This document shows positions 10,832 to 23,000 of a DNA stretch of 64,000 bases, one piece after another (position 1 is the first letter of the stretch; every line of letters begins with the position of its first letter). The notes under the pieces were generated by a model that was not told the origin of the DNA, did not search any database, and saw nothing but the letters and a program-made list of their open reading frames with translations. The translations under genes were made by a program, and so were the position numbers. The DNA lies in assembly GCA_003260075.1 (NCBI GenBank), contig QLIY01000632.1:1-64000 (forward strand). The letters run 5' to 3'. The DNA comes from Phallusia mammillata. Its lineage: Eukaryota > Chordata > Ascidiacea > Phlebobranchia > Ascidiidae.

Positions 10832-13800
10832 CGTCTTCGGGTGGTGGGCAGTCTTCAGTGTTACACATTTCTGTGGTAGACACCGGACCAATGCAAGTGC
10901 CTTGACCTACATCACCGTCAATGCATTCTCGTACACCTGTACGTGTCCCACCGCCACAGCTTTGAGAGCAAGTACTCCAGGTGTAATCACTCCAGGAAGC
11001 AGCTAAATAAAGACGCATTTTGTAAAAGAATTACATTTTAGAGGATACACGTAGCGCTTTCAAGAGAACACCCTTTTGTACGAAATTGTGAAAAAAAAAC
11101 ATATTTGTAACTTGAGTTTTCTAGGACCTTGGTTGTGTTGTCACCATGCAACCGTTTGCTCTAAATAGCTGCATCGCGCAGCATTAATGCCTATTTTATA
11201 TTCGAAATGCGTTACTGTTCTGCGTAAATTTATAACCGCATGTTCATTGTAGATGTGTAGAGAAATACTGCAAAAATGCATAAAGCCTAATACTATGGCT
11301 TGAATCCACCCCACTTGAGTCAAGTTACGTGATAAAAAAAAGATTGTAAGCAACTGTAGGTCGAAAAAAATACGCTTTGCGAGTATTTTTTTACAAAAAT
11401 TTCCAAACGATAATATTACCAACAAGGAACCAGTTTCCTTCTTTTTTTTAACTTACTTGGGTTACAAACCGGTATGCCGCAGTCCGTAGCGACAAAAGAA
11501 GATGTAGTCTGACAGAAGGGAGGGCCCATTGGAGTACCAGGGGAACGGCATAAACGCCCTGCCAAGTTCGCAGTTGGGTGGTTACCTGGCTTGCTGCCAA
11601 CGCGTGTGAATAAATAAAACGGTTAATTTCAAACTTTCTTCACGGATTGAGTCAATAAGCTATGCATTTAGTTTGCAGTCGGTGCCAACAGTTAAAAAAA
11701 ACTTTCCAATTAACACGCAGCCAAGTTTAACAGGGTCCTACGAATACTTTACTTACAATGTAGATTTGCCAGCACTCCACATTTTGCATCTCTTACCGTC
11801 TGCTCTTTCTATGGTGCCTATGTAACTGTGTGATACTGACGGTTCATAACAGTCCGTATCTGCAAAATAACTTCGTTTTCAGCAAAACGTTTGGAACACA
11901 CATAAACGTTAATGTAAAATAGCTCAGAAAAAAACAAAAACATAACCCTTACATCTTTCAGGACAAGGTCGCAGTACACATGAAACATCTTCAACATCAA
12001 TGCCAGGGCAACCGACTTCGCCAGGGAGTCCGTTAACGCACTGTCTTACTCTTTTGATATTTCCATCTCCACATCGTTTATCACAGCTGCTCTCAACCCA
12101 ATCCGACCAAGAAGGAGGCGCTACACGAGTTAAAAGATTTTGACAAAAAGTCTCGAAAAGTTACTTGGAAACAACAATGGGCCATTGGTTTTGGTTACTT
12201 TCATTCAAATGCAATGTAAGAAAACAGTGAACTTGTGTAAATTTTGAAAGCTTTTGTTGTTGCTGAAGAATACATGGTCAGATTGAAACGCTATTTAAAA
12301 CAGTTTCCGCAAAGCTACATTCTAAGTAAACCCAATCGCAAGAAACCATGCCACACCAAGCACAACAAGGTGTTTGTGTGGTGTTGCTTTTCGCATGTTG
12401 AAACAGGGTAGTAAAACTCTGAAACCAAGTTTTTAATTGGCCAAAATTAAGCATTGATATTCTTTAGGTTGCGCCGAATCAACTCAAGGATGTCCGCCGA
12501 AATAAATTCAACAAATCAAAGTTTCGAGTTAAAACTGATATTTATGCTTCTTCCACTTGTGGTGAAATGTTTTATGTGCTTAAAAATTTGAAATACGCTA
12601 ATTGGCGAAGTATTTTTGGCAGATAAATGCCGGTAGAGCTACTTACACCATAACTGACGTCAGCCGCACATTTAGCTAATTTTCGATAAGTGAGGTTTAG
12701 CCACTAAGACCATACCTCACGGCAAAAACACATTAAGCTAATTTTCGATAGATGACGCAAAGTGCTGAAGCTGAAGAGGGGCAGGGTGAAGATGGATGTT
12801 TTAAAAAAATTAGATTAAAAATTTCGTTCTTTGCCCGTTTTTAGAAATTTTGAATGCCAATACCTTACCCCGACCTGAAAAGCCCTAACCGTGAGCGTTT
12901 TTAAAAGATATATTTAGTTTTAAATGGCAGAAATGCTCTTTGCGCTACCTGTCAAAAATTAGCTAAATGTGGGTGTGCTTTGGTAAGACTAACACAGGAA
13001 CTCACAGACAGGCTCGTTAATTTCCAAAAGGTGCCGCAACGGAGCATAGGCTTTAACGATGGCAACAATTGCTGAATTATGGCAGTAATTGCTGACTCTG
13101 ACTTAACGGCTAAAGGAGGGTAGATTTGGGAAGTAAGTTTTTGAAAATTTCACATTAGGAACTAAAATTTAGAGTTTCATTGAATTTTTAAAGATAATAC
13201 CTAACCCCAACCCCAATGACCCTAACCGTCTGCATATTTTGAGATATCTTGTTTTTAATAGGATTTGTGCTTATTGCGTCACTTATCGAAAATTAGCTAA
13301 ATGTGCGACTGACGTGAGTTATGGTGTTAGTAGATTTTCCATTGATGCACTGCAAACTTGTGCATGCGCCACATTCAGTTTTGCCGTTTTATTATTTAGA
13401 GTAGACTGCAATCGGATTGTGTTCGGAAACAACTTACGTAGGCATGGGACAGTACAATCTGACTGCAAGACACTCTCACCAGTAGTACAAGGACCGCCAA
13501 TGCAGGATCGAACGCTAAAATAAACAAACGTTTGTTGAGAAAAACGATATACGAGATACAAAAATGAAAACAAAGACCACAAATTCAGTTTGTTGATAAG
13601 TTTTACTGCATAGAACACCTAAAGTTTGTAAACTTAAAACTACATTACAGTATTTTTGTAGTAACTACTTTACAGTCCACAGCTATAAACTACTGCCTAT
13701 AATGAGGAAGTACAAATATAATTAGAACATCCTTTATTCCAACAAAAAAAATTTTTGTCATTTGTTACAAAACAATAACCCAAGTAAAAATCAATTTTAA

Positions 13801-13936
13801 TTGCGACACGAACTACGTAATTGGCAACACAAGCGTTTTCACAAAAAGTAAATAAAAGTTACTTACCTAAGCGAAAATCCTTTTCCACATCCTCTGGGTA
13901 CGATGCAGTCTGTTGGTGGACTAAATTCTGACCATG
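10832..13936 (-). CDS. extracellular TSR-TSR-kringle-TSR protein (partial)
   Basis: Six minus-strand exons in transcript order: 13867-13936, 13438-13514, 11953-12120, 11757-11859, 11457-11593, 10832-11002. All join in phase. The first two give a divergent TSR (AWSEFSPPTDC, GCGKGFSL, then RSCIGGPC and DCTVPCL). The third gives a full TSR (SWSDWVESSCDKRCGDG, RQCVNGLPGEVGC, RPCPE). The next two together make a kringle with six cysteines in order: DCYEPS, GKRCKMW, GRLCRSPGTP, GPPFCQT, TDC, PVCNP. The usual PWC tryptophan of kringles is replaced (GPPFC). The last exon is a TSR (SWSDYTWSTCSQSCGGGTRTG, ending NTEDCPP). Kringles bind proteins or lysine-type ligands and TSRs are adhesion modules, so a secreted or membrane matrix protein is likely. 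Neither the start codon nor the signal peptide is visible. Reading through the last donor meets a stop after EDGTSIIKM, so the 3' end is uncertain. Confidence 0.75.
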
Positions 13937-14912
13937 CTGCAATAGAAAAAAGATATAGTTGCTGGACATCGAACAGTTTGACTGTAGAGGTTAATATTGA
14001 CTGCGTCTTTTGGCTCTGTGTGCACCAAGCAAATAGACCAAAGCATTGCTAATTCTTTAAATGCGCAATAAATACACTATATCTCAGTTTTATGTATTCA
14101 ACGCATTGGCAAAAAGCAATATCTGCCGGTCTGCCTGTAAGTTGAACATAACTTATGTTTTTAAAATGTTTGAAGTTAGGGCAATTGTTATTTTAGTTAC
14201 ACAACTTACATTGTGCGCTGACAAGGCCCACAAAAAACAGGGGAAGAACAAGCTCGAACATTCCCCGCATTTCAATGACTTTCCGACAAAAAATCGACTT
14301 TACGAAACTCTAAAATCAAGACAAAATGTTACATTGGTTCGGAATTATGTTACCATGAATATACAAGAAATATACAGAAAACAAGTAACTAACCTCCTTC
14401 TCTTCAGTTAAGCTTAATATATTCCGAGGACTTTGAAACGATTACTGGCAAACGTATGACAAAATACCTTAACATACACAGAGCTCGCACATACACACAG
14501 GCACTTAATATTTGGGATGCATACACGCAGGTGTCGACCGACTCTAAACGGATGTCAATTTCCGGCCTCGGCGATTCTACGATGAGCTGTCTTCGAGGAA
14601 ATACCTCACGTGACACGAATTGCGGAGCGACGAGATTGTGCGTGCCTATCGATGCGCCCCATTGTTCTATTGAACCGCACCACTACCTACGTGTGCATGT
14701 AGGTTACTGTACAATGATACAACCTTACCGATGTAGTTTTCCACAGAACATTACACGGTACGTTAACGTATCTTTTTTAAAGCTCACTTGATTGGGAATA
14801 CGTTCACCAAACTCCCAAGAATTTCAAAGTGCTACAAACAGTAAACGTTTTTGTAAAAGTTAAGTTCCATGGAAGTTTAGCTGTGGTACATTTAGAACAT
14901 TTTAGAACAAAT

Positions 14913-14967
<55 letters not shown>

Positions 14968-15470
14968 GGATCCTTTGTAAGCACCGCCAGGCTGCAGCCT
15001 CCAACCAAAAAGAAACAAACAAAAATGACAGTGAGACTTAGACGATACCCCGCCCAGCTGCCCAATGAAAACAGCATTCCTTTTGGATAGCGTTTCCTAC
15101 CGGTTGTACGCGTACCACTAGTGGTAGCCTACGCCGCAGTAATTTTCAACCGGTGCTTTACGGAACACTACGAAAGATCGTCAGGCGTTTTGCAAGAAAT
15201 TTATTAGTTTGAATAGTGTTACATTGAACACCGGTCGAAAATCACTGATTTTAACACAATGAGCGTAAATAGTTCATCATATGAAGGTAACCATCCAATA
15301 TCACCGGTTTAAATATTTCATCGCGATTTGGTGCATTAGTGTTGTGTAATAATGAGTTTATGCGTCAGCTAGTTGGTGCCAAAATGCAACACATTGTTTG
15401 GGTGTGAGCTTGTGTTGGTTTATTTCATCATTAATGATGATAATTATAAATGATTTTCCTTGTTTTTGCC
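13937..15470. other. stretch without recognised gene; contains a 54-G gap run
   Basis: Upstream side of the minus-strand TSR/kringle gene. I see no further TSR or kringle exon. Open frames at 14061-14411 and 14456-14791 have no family resemblance or clear splice context. A run of 54 G at 14913-14966 with non-duplicated flanks is probably a masked gap. Confidence 0.45.
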
Positions 15471-16415
15471 TAGGCCTGGGGTCACCAAACTTTTTTTACT
15501 GCGGGCAGGATAAGTTACATAATGATTCGCGCGGGCCGCAGGCGATTTTTATAGGAGCGCCAAGATATGACCTTTCTACAGTTCTATTTAAAATTTGGTG
15601 ATACGACTATTAAACTGTATACCAGGGGTCTCAACTCAACGGTTGTCCCGGGCTAATTTTCAAATTTTTTAGAGGCCGCGGGCCACATGCAGTATTACAT
15701 GTCAAAATGTTCTGGTTCATGGTCCCTTAGTGGATAACGGCGTTATTTTCGTTGACCTCCAAGAGCTCATGACTTTACAATCTTACTTGCGTGTTCATCA
15801 TTGCTTTTTCATTTCATAAAAATCAACAAAGAAAGCAATTGTTTGCGCATAATTCCATATCTTAGTTTTGTCTGTGATGTCACAACCCGCTCTTAGATCA
15901 TTGATATGCGTAACCACTTGATAATATTTAGGTAAAATAAATCCTAAAGCTGTATAGATGACAGTTTAAATCAGGGCTTCCCAAACTGGGGGTCGCTTAA
16001 CAAACTTGAGGGGTCCCAGAGAGCTGTACCTATTTCTGCAAAAAGTACATACACTGGCGCAGAGTACGGGGGTGTGAGGGTGCCGCACACCCCCGGCCTT
16101 TATCTTTGTATAACGTCAAAATCGCATCTTTGTTCAAGTTACGTCGGTTTTAAAACGTTTTCAGCCAAGCGCAAACGCGCTTGTAGTGACGCCGTCGGTT
16201 GAACAGCCGTCGGTTGAAACACAACAATTTCAATTGTTTTGAAATACACAGGCATTTTAATGCAGCATAAACATGACATATTGAGTTACAAACGTTTAAG
16301 CATTGTTTGGCGCAATAACTTTCTCTAATAAAAAATAGGCAATAAATTTACGATTTCTAAGCAGTGTTTAATATCCGTTTGCAAAGCACTGCAACGGCCT
16401 AAACTTGGTCCAAGG

Positions 16416-17631
16416 CAGGGCTGCCGCTATGAATTTTAAGTTATCCCAAGGTTTCCTTACGAAAAATCCCAAGATTTGAGCAATAATCCCAAAATCCCAT
16501 ACTTTCATTTCTAAACACATTGGCTTTGTGCATAATGGACGAAAAACGTATTTCGATGTCAATCCTAACTGGCACTTGCATTATAAATATATATTTATTG
16601 AATATATTTTCAATAATTTAATGTTTAACGCTACTAGCTTAAAAACCTCGTTACTTGCTTAAAAACCGTCACTTGGCTACTGCAAATTGCAACCGGCAAA
16701 AAAGTCAAAAAATGCAAAGGATTTTTTCTCCTGTGTCAGGCCATATTTCTTGAAACGTGCATATGGTGCAGATAAAGGCATTGTAACACCAGTAATGACT
16801 TTAAAAATAGCCCAGTGAAGACTTGGTTTGCTAGTCAAGGACCTGGCAAAGTCTCAAACGTTAAATAGATCAGTGGTTCCCAACCGTAAATATTTTGCCG
16901 TTCCGCAAATAATCTGACTTTATGCCAAGCTACTTTTTAAAATGGAAGGATAAATAGGCCTATTGCAAAGTTGGTACCTGCGAAAACTCATCTTAAGCTT
17001 GGCTGCAAAACTGAGGTAGCTCATAAAATTGTTTAATAACGCTTTTGTGACGTTTATGATTGGTTTGTCATAAACTGTGTCTAGCATTAAAATTTTTTTT
17101 TTAAAACAAAGTTATTCTTCGCTTTTGAGATGAGATTCATACTGGCAGCAAAACAACAGCAAACATCCCACTACCATTGATTTTGTATGTAAATAGATTG
17201 GCGTTTTGGTGTTTGAGTTGAGTTGATTGCACTTTGGTCATTTTTTTTCTTCCTTAATACATAGGCTAAGACTATATCTTGCATTATGTTGCGCAACTTT
17301 GGTGAACAAAAAAGCTTACAAATATCTGTTGCATTTACTACGATCTTTTGTTGCCGGTCCGTGGATTTTTTTTACAATTACCGGTCCAGCGATGTAGAAA
17401 GGTTGGGAACCACTGAAATAGATGATGTTCTATTACGCAAGTCGTCATTTCAAAAGATCTAATTAGCAGTTAAAGGAGATTTTTATTGGCAGCAATAGTA
17501 AAAAGTGAAATTAATGCTTATTCAACACATAATATCAAAAATCCCAAGGTTTCAAAGGTTTTTCCCAAGATCCCAAGCTCACAACTAAAATCCCAAGATC
17601 TTGGGAAAAATCCCAAGGATTGGCAGCCCTG
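16416..17631. mobile_element. third-level nested hAT element
   Basis: Begins CAGGGCTGCCGC and ends TTGGCAGCCCTG. GTCCAAGG is duplicated exactly at 16408-16415 and 17632-17639. Near both ends it carries repeated phrases of the type ATCCCAAGG and ATCCCAAGATCTTGGG, which may be subterminal transposase-binding repeats. It is interrupted by the fourth-level element. Confidence 0.85.
16871..17415. mobile_element. innermost (fourth-level) hAT MITE
   Basis: A 545-bp element with termini CAGTGGTTCCCAACCG and GGTTGGGAACCACTG. The 8-bp duplication AAATAGAT is at 16863-16870 and 17416-17423. No coding capacity. As the innermost insertion it should be the youngest of the four. Confidence 0.88.
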
Positions 17632-18618
17632 GTCCAAGGTGATCTCAGTTTAGGCGTCAACAATACATGATTTGAAACTTGAATTGCTATTACTTTATTT
17701 TCCGCCCTAACAAATTACTTAAAACCTAAATCGTTGTGAAACTTGCCGACTCGGTAAATCGTCCTTTACGAACGTGCGTATGTTCTCGACGCACAGCAAA
17801 CGTTCAAACCACACGAAGGAATTGTGACAAGTGCCTATTTGCAAAACAATCTGTCAGAAACTAAGGCTAAAGCACGTAAAAGTTATCGGTGTTTGAACGT
17901 GTAAAGCTGCCTAGTAGACTCCGAGTACCGGTAGGGTGTTTTTAGTTTTCGCTCGAATTCGGCGTTTCAATAAATACAACAAACGTTTTTTGTCGCACTG
18001 TTTATCATATTATCCGTGAAGGGTCGCGAAAAATGTAAAGAGATTAAAAGAGGTCGCGATCAAAAAAGTTTGGGAAGCGCTGGTTTAAATTACTTTTAGC
18101 AGCTTAAGCTGTTTAATTGGTTTTCGCATTGAATTCATCGTGGACCGCGGAAAATTACGAAACGTCTGTTATGTAAATGAAACAGGTTTGGAAACCACTG
18201 AAGACTTCGCACTGGCCTATAGGCATCTGAAAAAGTCAATGCGGCCAACATAAGTGTCAACAAAATGTTGGTTGGCCTTCATGAACTTAAAAGTTCCTTA
18301 TCCCCGAGCTAAACAAAAATAGTGGACACAAAAAACTTAACGGATTTTAATTTCACGCTTTGATGATCAGAATAAGGTTGCATTATTACATCACATTGAT
18401 AATAATGTATCACAGGTTAAATTTTGTATTTTTGACTTAGTGATATATGATTTTGAATTGTGAAATACTTGAAGGGTGAATAAAACAAACACATCCTTTA
18501 AAATTTACAAGATATTAATTTATTTTTTCATTTGCTGATAACGCCGCGGGCCACGGAAAATTGCATGGCGGGCCACATGTGGCCAGCGGGCCGCGTGTTG
18601 GAGACCCCTGCTGTATAC

Positions 18619-19268
18619 TATAGTTAGTCTTGTATATTACGTCACAAGTAAAAAAGAAGGCAATGACAGTTTCTACCTCCAAGTGGTACGCGACTACAAA
18701 AAGAAGAACCACTTCTGTAGGCACCCATAAAAACAACACAGATAATGCAGCGGGGTCCGACGAAAGTCGATCGTTTGTAAATCGTAGGTTTGGAGAACCA
18801 CACTCGCGTAAACAAGCACAAAAAAACTTGAAGGGTTGCATGGTTTTCTATGTCTAAATGTTTTCCTAAACATTACCTTTCTATTTAAAGTTTCTACAAC
18901 AAAAAATTACTACGAAATCCACCAAAAAATCACGTGATCCATTTGATCATGGAGATGGGTGGCATTTGAATTCGGCTTTTGCTGTATGTCGGTGATATGT
19001 ACGAAACAATGTGTTTTTAACGAAATACTTTCTACAAACAAACGAACTGTGTGTTCTTGACCGGTTTACCCTCTTAATTTTCGGACCAGTCAGTTTGGAT
19101 TTGGAACAAACTTTGGAACGATCTTGAATGAATCAGTGTGATTTGGACTTCTTTTGAGATTTTCTCATTACTGGTACATGTGTGATTTTGTGTTGTGTTA
19201 TGTGTTCTGTTATTTCGTTGGTTTAAAACTTTTTAGGCTACCCCCAAAGCAAAAACCTACAGATACGA
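18619..19268. other. 5' flank of the NKRF gene
   Basis: No gene recognised. Just upstream of the NKRF start codon, AACTTTTTAG at 19226-19235 is a good splice acceptor, followed by about 33 nt of leader before ATG at 19269. That fits either a 5' UTR intron or a trans-splicing acceptor; the sequence alone cannot tell which. Confidence 0.4.
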
Positions 19269-20052
19269 TGCAAGTGAGCGATCTGGTATCATCCTCGCGC
19301 CAGTTTGTTGATGAACTGGAGAAGTATCGATCACCATGGGAAAGCAAAACGCATTGGCATGCCCGCAAAACTTTTCTCCGTCACAATTGGGAATCTATGC
19401 AAGACAAAGAACGTCTGATATGTTTGTCAACAGCGTGGGCAAATGTCCATTTTATGGAAAATCGGTATGGGTGCGAGTTTTATGTTTTTTTGTCATCGAT
19501 TAACACTGTGGTAGAGATTGCAGCACATTTGCAGTACATATATATACATGGATATATATATATATTTATCGTATTTTTCGACAATCAGGCGGCAGTCCTA
19601 GAACTAAAAATTGCCCTTTGTTGTTCACGGGGTTTGAACCCATGGAAATATATATTCCTTGATATTATTTATGAATTTTTGACCGAATTGTTTCAGGGTT
19701 CTCGCGGGTATGGAAAACCTGGAAAAGTTATGGAATTTTAATTTGTATTTTTAAGGCCTGGAAAAGTTTTGAAAAAAGCCAACTCCAACTTTTTTTAAGT
19801 CCTGGAAAAAGTGTGGAATTCGGCGCCTGTTTTACCCTGAAAAGGTCAAATAGAGATATGATTTTCAAATTACGTAACGTTTGTATATTCGTTGCAAGTA
19901 TGGTAAATTGGCAATATATACCAAAGCCTTTTTTTCTAGTTTTACCATGGGAATTGCTCGATTTTTTTTTCAATTAAGGTTGAAAATTTGGGGTTTTGGA
20001 ATTTATTTTTTTCTTGAAATGTTTTGGAAAAGTCATGGAATTTATAAACAAA

Positions 20053-20090
<38 letters not shown>

Positions 20091-23000
20091 TGCTTTCCTT
20101 TAAAACCAAAGCATACTTTAAAGGTTCTTCAGAAGACCTGCCCAATATTCATTTAATCATTTTTAACACCTATATTAGAATATTGTGTAAAAGTTTCAGA
20201 AAGGTATTATTTTTAGTTTACGATATATTGTGATGGTTTGGTGAAATCACAACATACCTGAAATTCAATGTATCCACAGAAATTGTGTTTAGTCTGCTAC
20301 CTGTTTTAATCAGATTAGTACACTATTATCTACTCTTACAATAATGTTCGGTTGGTTTCAGATATCCTCAGAAAGTAATGCTGCAATTACGAGAAATGGA
20401 AAAGGGAATGGATGGTGCTTTGGAGTTGCTAGGGGGGGGGGCGACATCGATTAACACTGTTGTAGAGATTGCAGCACATTTGCAACATATATATGTGGAA
20501 ATATATATTCCTTGATATTATATATAAATTTTTGACCGGATTGTTTGCATTCCCTTTAAAACTAAAGCAGACTTTAAAGGTTCTTCAGAAGACCTGCCCA
20601 ATATTTATTTAATCATATTCTTAACACCTCGATTAGAATAATAATAAAGTTTCAGAATAGTATTACCTTTAGGTTACGATATATTGTGCTGGTTTGGTGA
20701 AATCACAACATACCTGAAATTCATTGTATCTGCAGCAATTGTGTTTAATCTGCTACCTCTTTTAATCAGATTAGTACACTATTATCTACTCTTACAGTAA
20801 TGTTTGGTTGGTTTCAGATATCCTCAGAAAGTAATGCTACAATTACGAGAAATGGAAAAGGGAATGGATGGTGCTTTGGAGTTGCTAAAAGAGGCAGAAA
20901 AACAGGTGATAGGAAATGCCGGTGAGAAATACAAATGAAAGAAAAAACAATTTTCATTTTTTCTCTAGTTTAATGTAAACAATAACTTTGTCTTCTGTAA
21001 TTGACTATCAGTATTTTTAAACTTTATTTAAAACAGTTTAAAAAAAGACAACATCAGTTTTGAGAAAAAGTTATAATTTTCTGAAAAATTGCTGCATGTT
21101 TATTACAATATTCGGTTTCATTATTAATAATATACAACAAAAGTTTTTATTAACCTTTTTGTTTTTAGATGTAAAAGAACAAGCAACCAACAAACATTCT
21201 TCTCGTCATCTAAAAATGCCACGTGGAATGTTACCTGTATTATTCGTGAATGAACACTCAAGTAAAACTGTAGAAACATCTGTGACCAAAGACCAAATTG
21301 TTAAACAATCTTGTAAAAAACGTCAATGTGATGTTCCAGTAAAAGACAAAAACCAAATGTCAGAAAAAATCCCAGCAAAACAACCTAAGCTAGACAAGCA
21401 CATTACTGCAGATTCTGTTTTGTCTTCTCTAAAAAATAAAACTGTTTTTAATCAATCAAAAGACATGTCTCGTCCTTTACACCAGAAAGGCAAGTCTAAG
21501 AGTTGCCAGAAATCTGTTGTGTACAAAGTCTTTGGAAATTCAGCTAAAAGTCAGTCCTACAGCACCACCCAACAAAAAGTTGATCATTCAGTGGACGATG
21601 AACCTACTGAAAAACATGTTTTCAAAACTGACTTTGAAGATTTAAAAGCTAGCACTGAACAGACACACACCATACAACAGTTTTCTGAGATCTTTAAAGC
21701 AGAATATGGTTTGAAACTGCCTGTCAAGCCAGTGGACACCATTTTTAAATTGGCCAAAGTTTGGGTTCCAGTGTTTAGGTATAAATTGTACTACTTTTTG
21801 CTTGTGCTAAATTATGTTACAATGTTACTGAGGGCAAAAGTTCCAGTTGCCTAAAGCAACAAATTGATAATTTTAAACTTTCAAGGCATCCTATGAAAAG
21901 TTAAGAAGTGGCCAATTTTCTGTAAAAAACAAAGTCTGAATCAGGACCCTTTTTTTCACATTGATTGCATTGAAAAATTTGCAGATATTCTGTTTTGACT
22001 GAGCAAGATGAAAATGTTTTTAATGTGTGGACAAAAAAAATTGGATCCAATGTACAAATAAAACCTGGAACACATGTTTGTGAGATGTCTGTCAAAGATG
22101 TGTTTATAGCTCATGGATATGGCAGTAGCAAGGTTAGTAGATCAGTTGTGCAAGAAATGTTTGTTTGTTTTATATATTAGAAGACCATTTGATTTAGTAC
22201 ATCTCTTGGGGATTATTTCTTCTATTTGATCAGAAATGAGTGTTATATACTCGTTACACTAATAACAGATAGATACCTGAAATTGGTCCCTGTTAGTTTG
22301 TCTTTTTGACAACTGGGACCTATCTGGCAGTTTACCAAGTCTGTTACCATAATTAATAATTTAGTTATCATTGATAGAAATAAACCAGGAAAATCACAAT
22401 GTATCATTGTAGCAAAACGTTGTTGTTGTTTAAAATGTTTAAGTGTGTGATTCAACTAAATACCAATGTTGAAAGGCCTATAGTAAAAGGTAGGGTACTG
22501 TATGTTGGAACCCTTCTAAAATTAAGTATGAAATGTATATCCATCGTAATGTGACAATTAATGTATGTGGGTATTCATTAAACAAAACATTATGGGGGGG
22601 GGGAACGTTTCGACAAAAAACTTTTGCCGTCATCAGTGAAATATAAAGTACAAGCGAAAACAAGCGTGTTTATATACACAGAAAAGTCTTGGGGATTATT
22701 TCTTCTATTTGATCAGAAATGAGTGTTATATACTCGTTACACAAATGATATATAGATACCTGAAATTGGTCCCTGTTACTTTGTCTTTTGGACAACTGGG
22801 ACCTATCTGGCAGTTTACCAAGTCTGTTACCATAATCAAGGATTTAGTTATCAATGATAGAAATAAACCAGGAAAATCACAATGTATCATTCTAGCAAGA
22901 CATTGTTGTTGTTTAAAATGATTAAGTGTGATTCAAGTAAATACCATGTTAAAAGGCCTATAGTAAAATGCCCCTATGGTAGGGTACTGTATGTTGGAAC

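Larger units (their letters stand above)
15972..18082. mobile_element. second-level nested hAT element
   Basis: Termini CAGGGCTTCCCAAACTGGGG and GTTTGGGAAGCGCTG are inverted. GTTTAAAT is duplicated at 15964-15971 and 18083-18090. It is inserted into the 15623-18610 element and is itself interrupted by the third-level element. Excluding the insertion, it is about 890 bp without recognisable coding sequence. Confidence 0.85.
15623..18610. mobile_element. outermost hAT element of a four-level nest
   Basis: It starts CAGGGGTCTCAACTC and ends TTGGAGACCCCTG. CTGTATAC is duplicated exactly at 15615-15622 and 18611-18618. Subterminal regions are rich in GCGGGCC and GGCCACATG, as in other non-autonomous hAT families. 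With the inner insertion (15972-18082 plus one target copy) removed, the element itself is only about 870 bp and has no transposase. Confidence 0.85.

Noticed and set aside
14804-15077. Poly-Gly / poly-Pro frames around 14913-14966
   Set aside because: Frames come from the 54-G run; no coding signal in the flanks.
15476-15605. A fifth, outer hAT element beginning CTGGGGTCACCAAAC
   Set aside because: A possible left end is visible, but the inverted partner (TTTGGTGATACG) is weak and I found no target duplication.
20366-20431. Alternative or duplicated NKRF exon 2
   Set aside because: It is followed directly by a ten-G join and is the allelic copy of 20818-20921, not a second exon.
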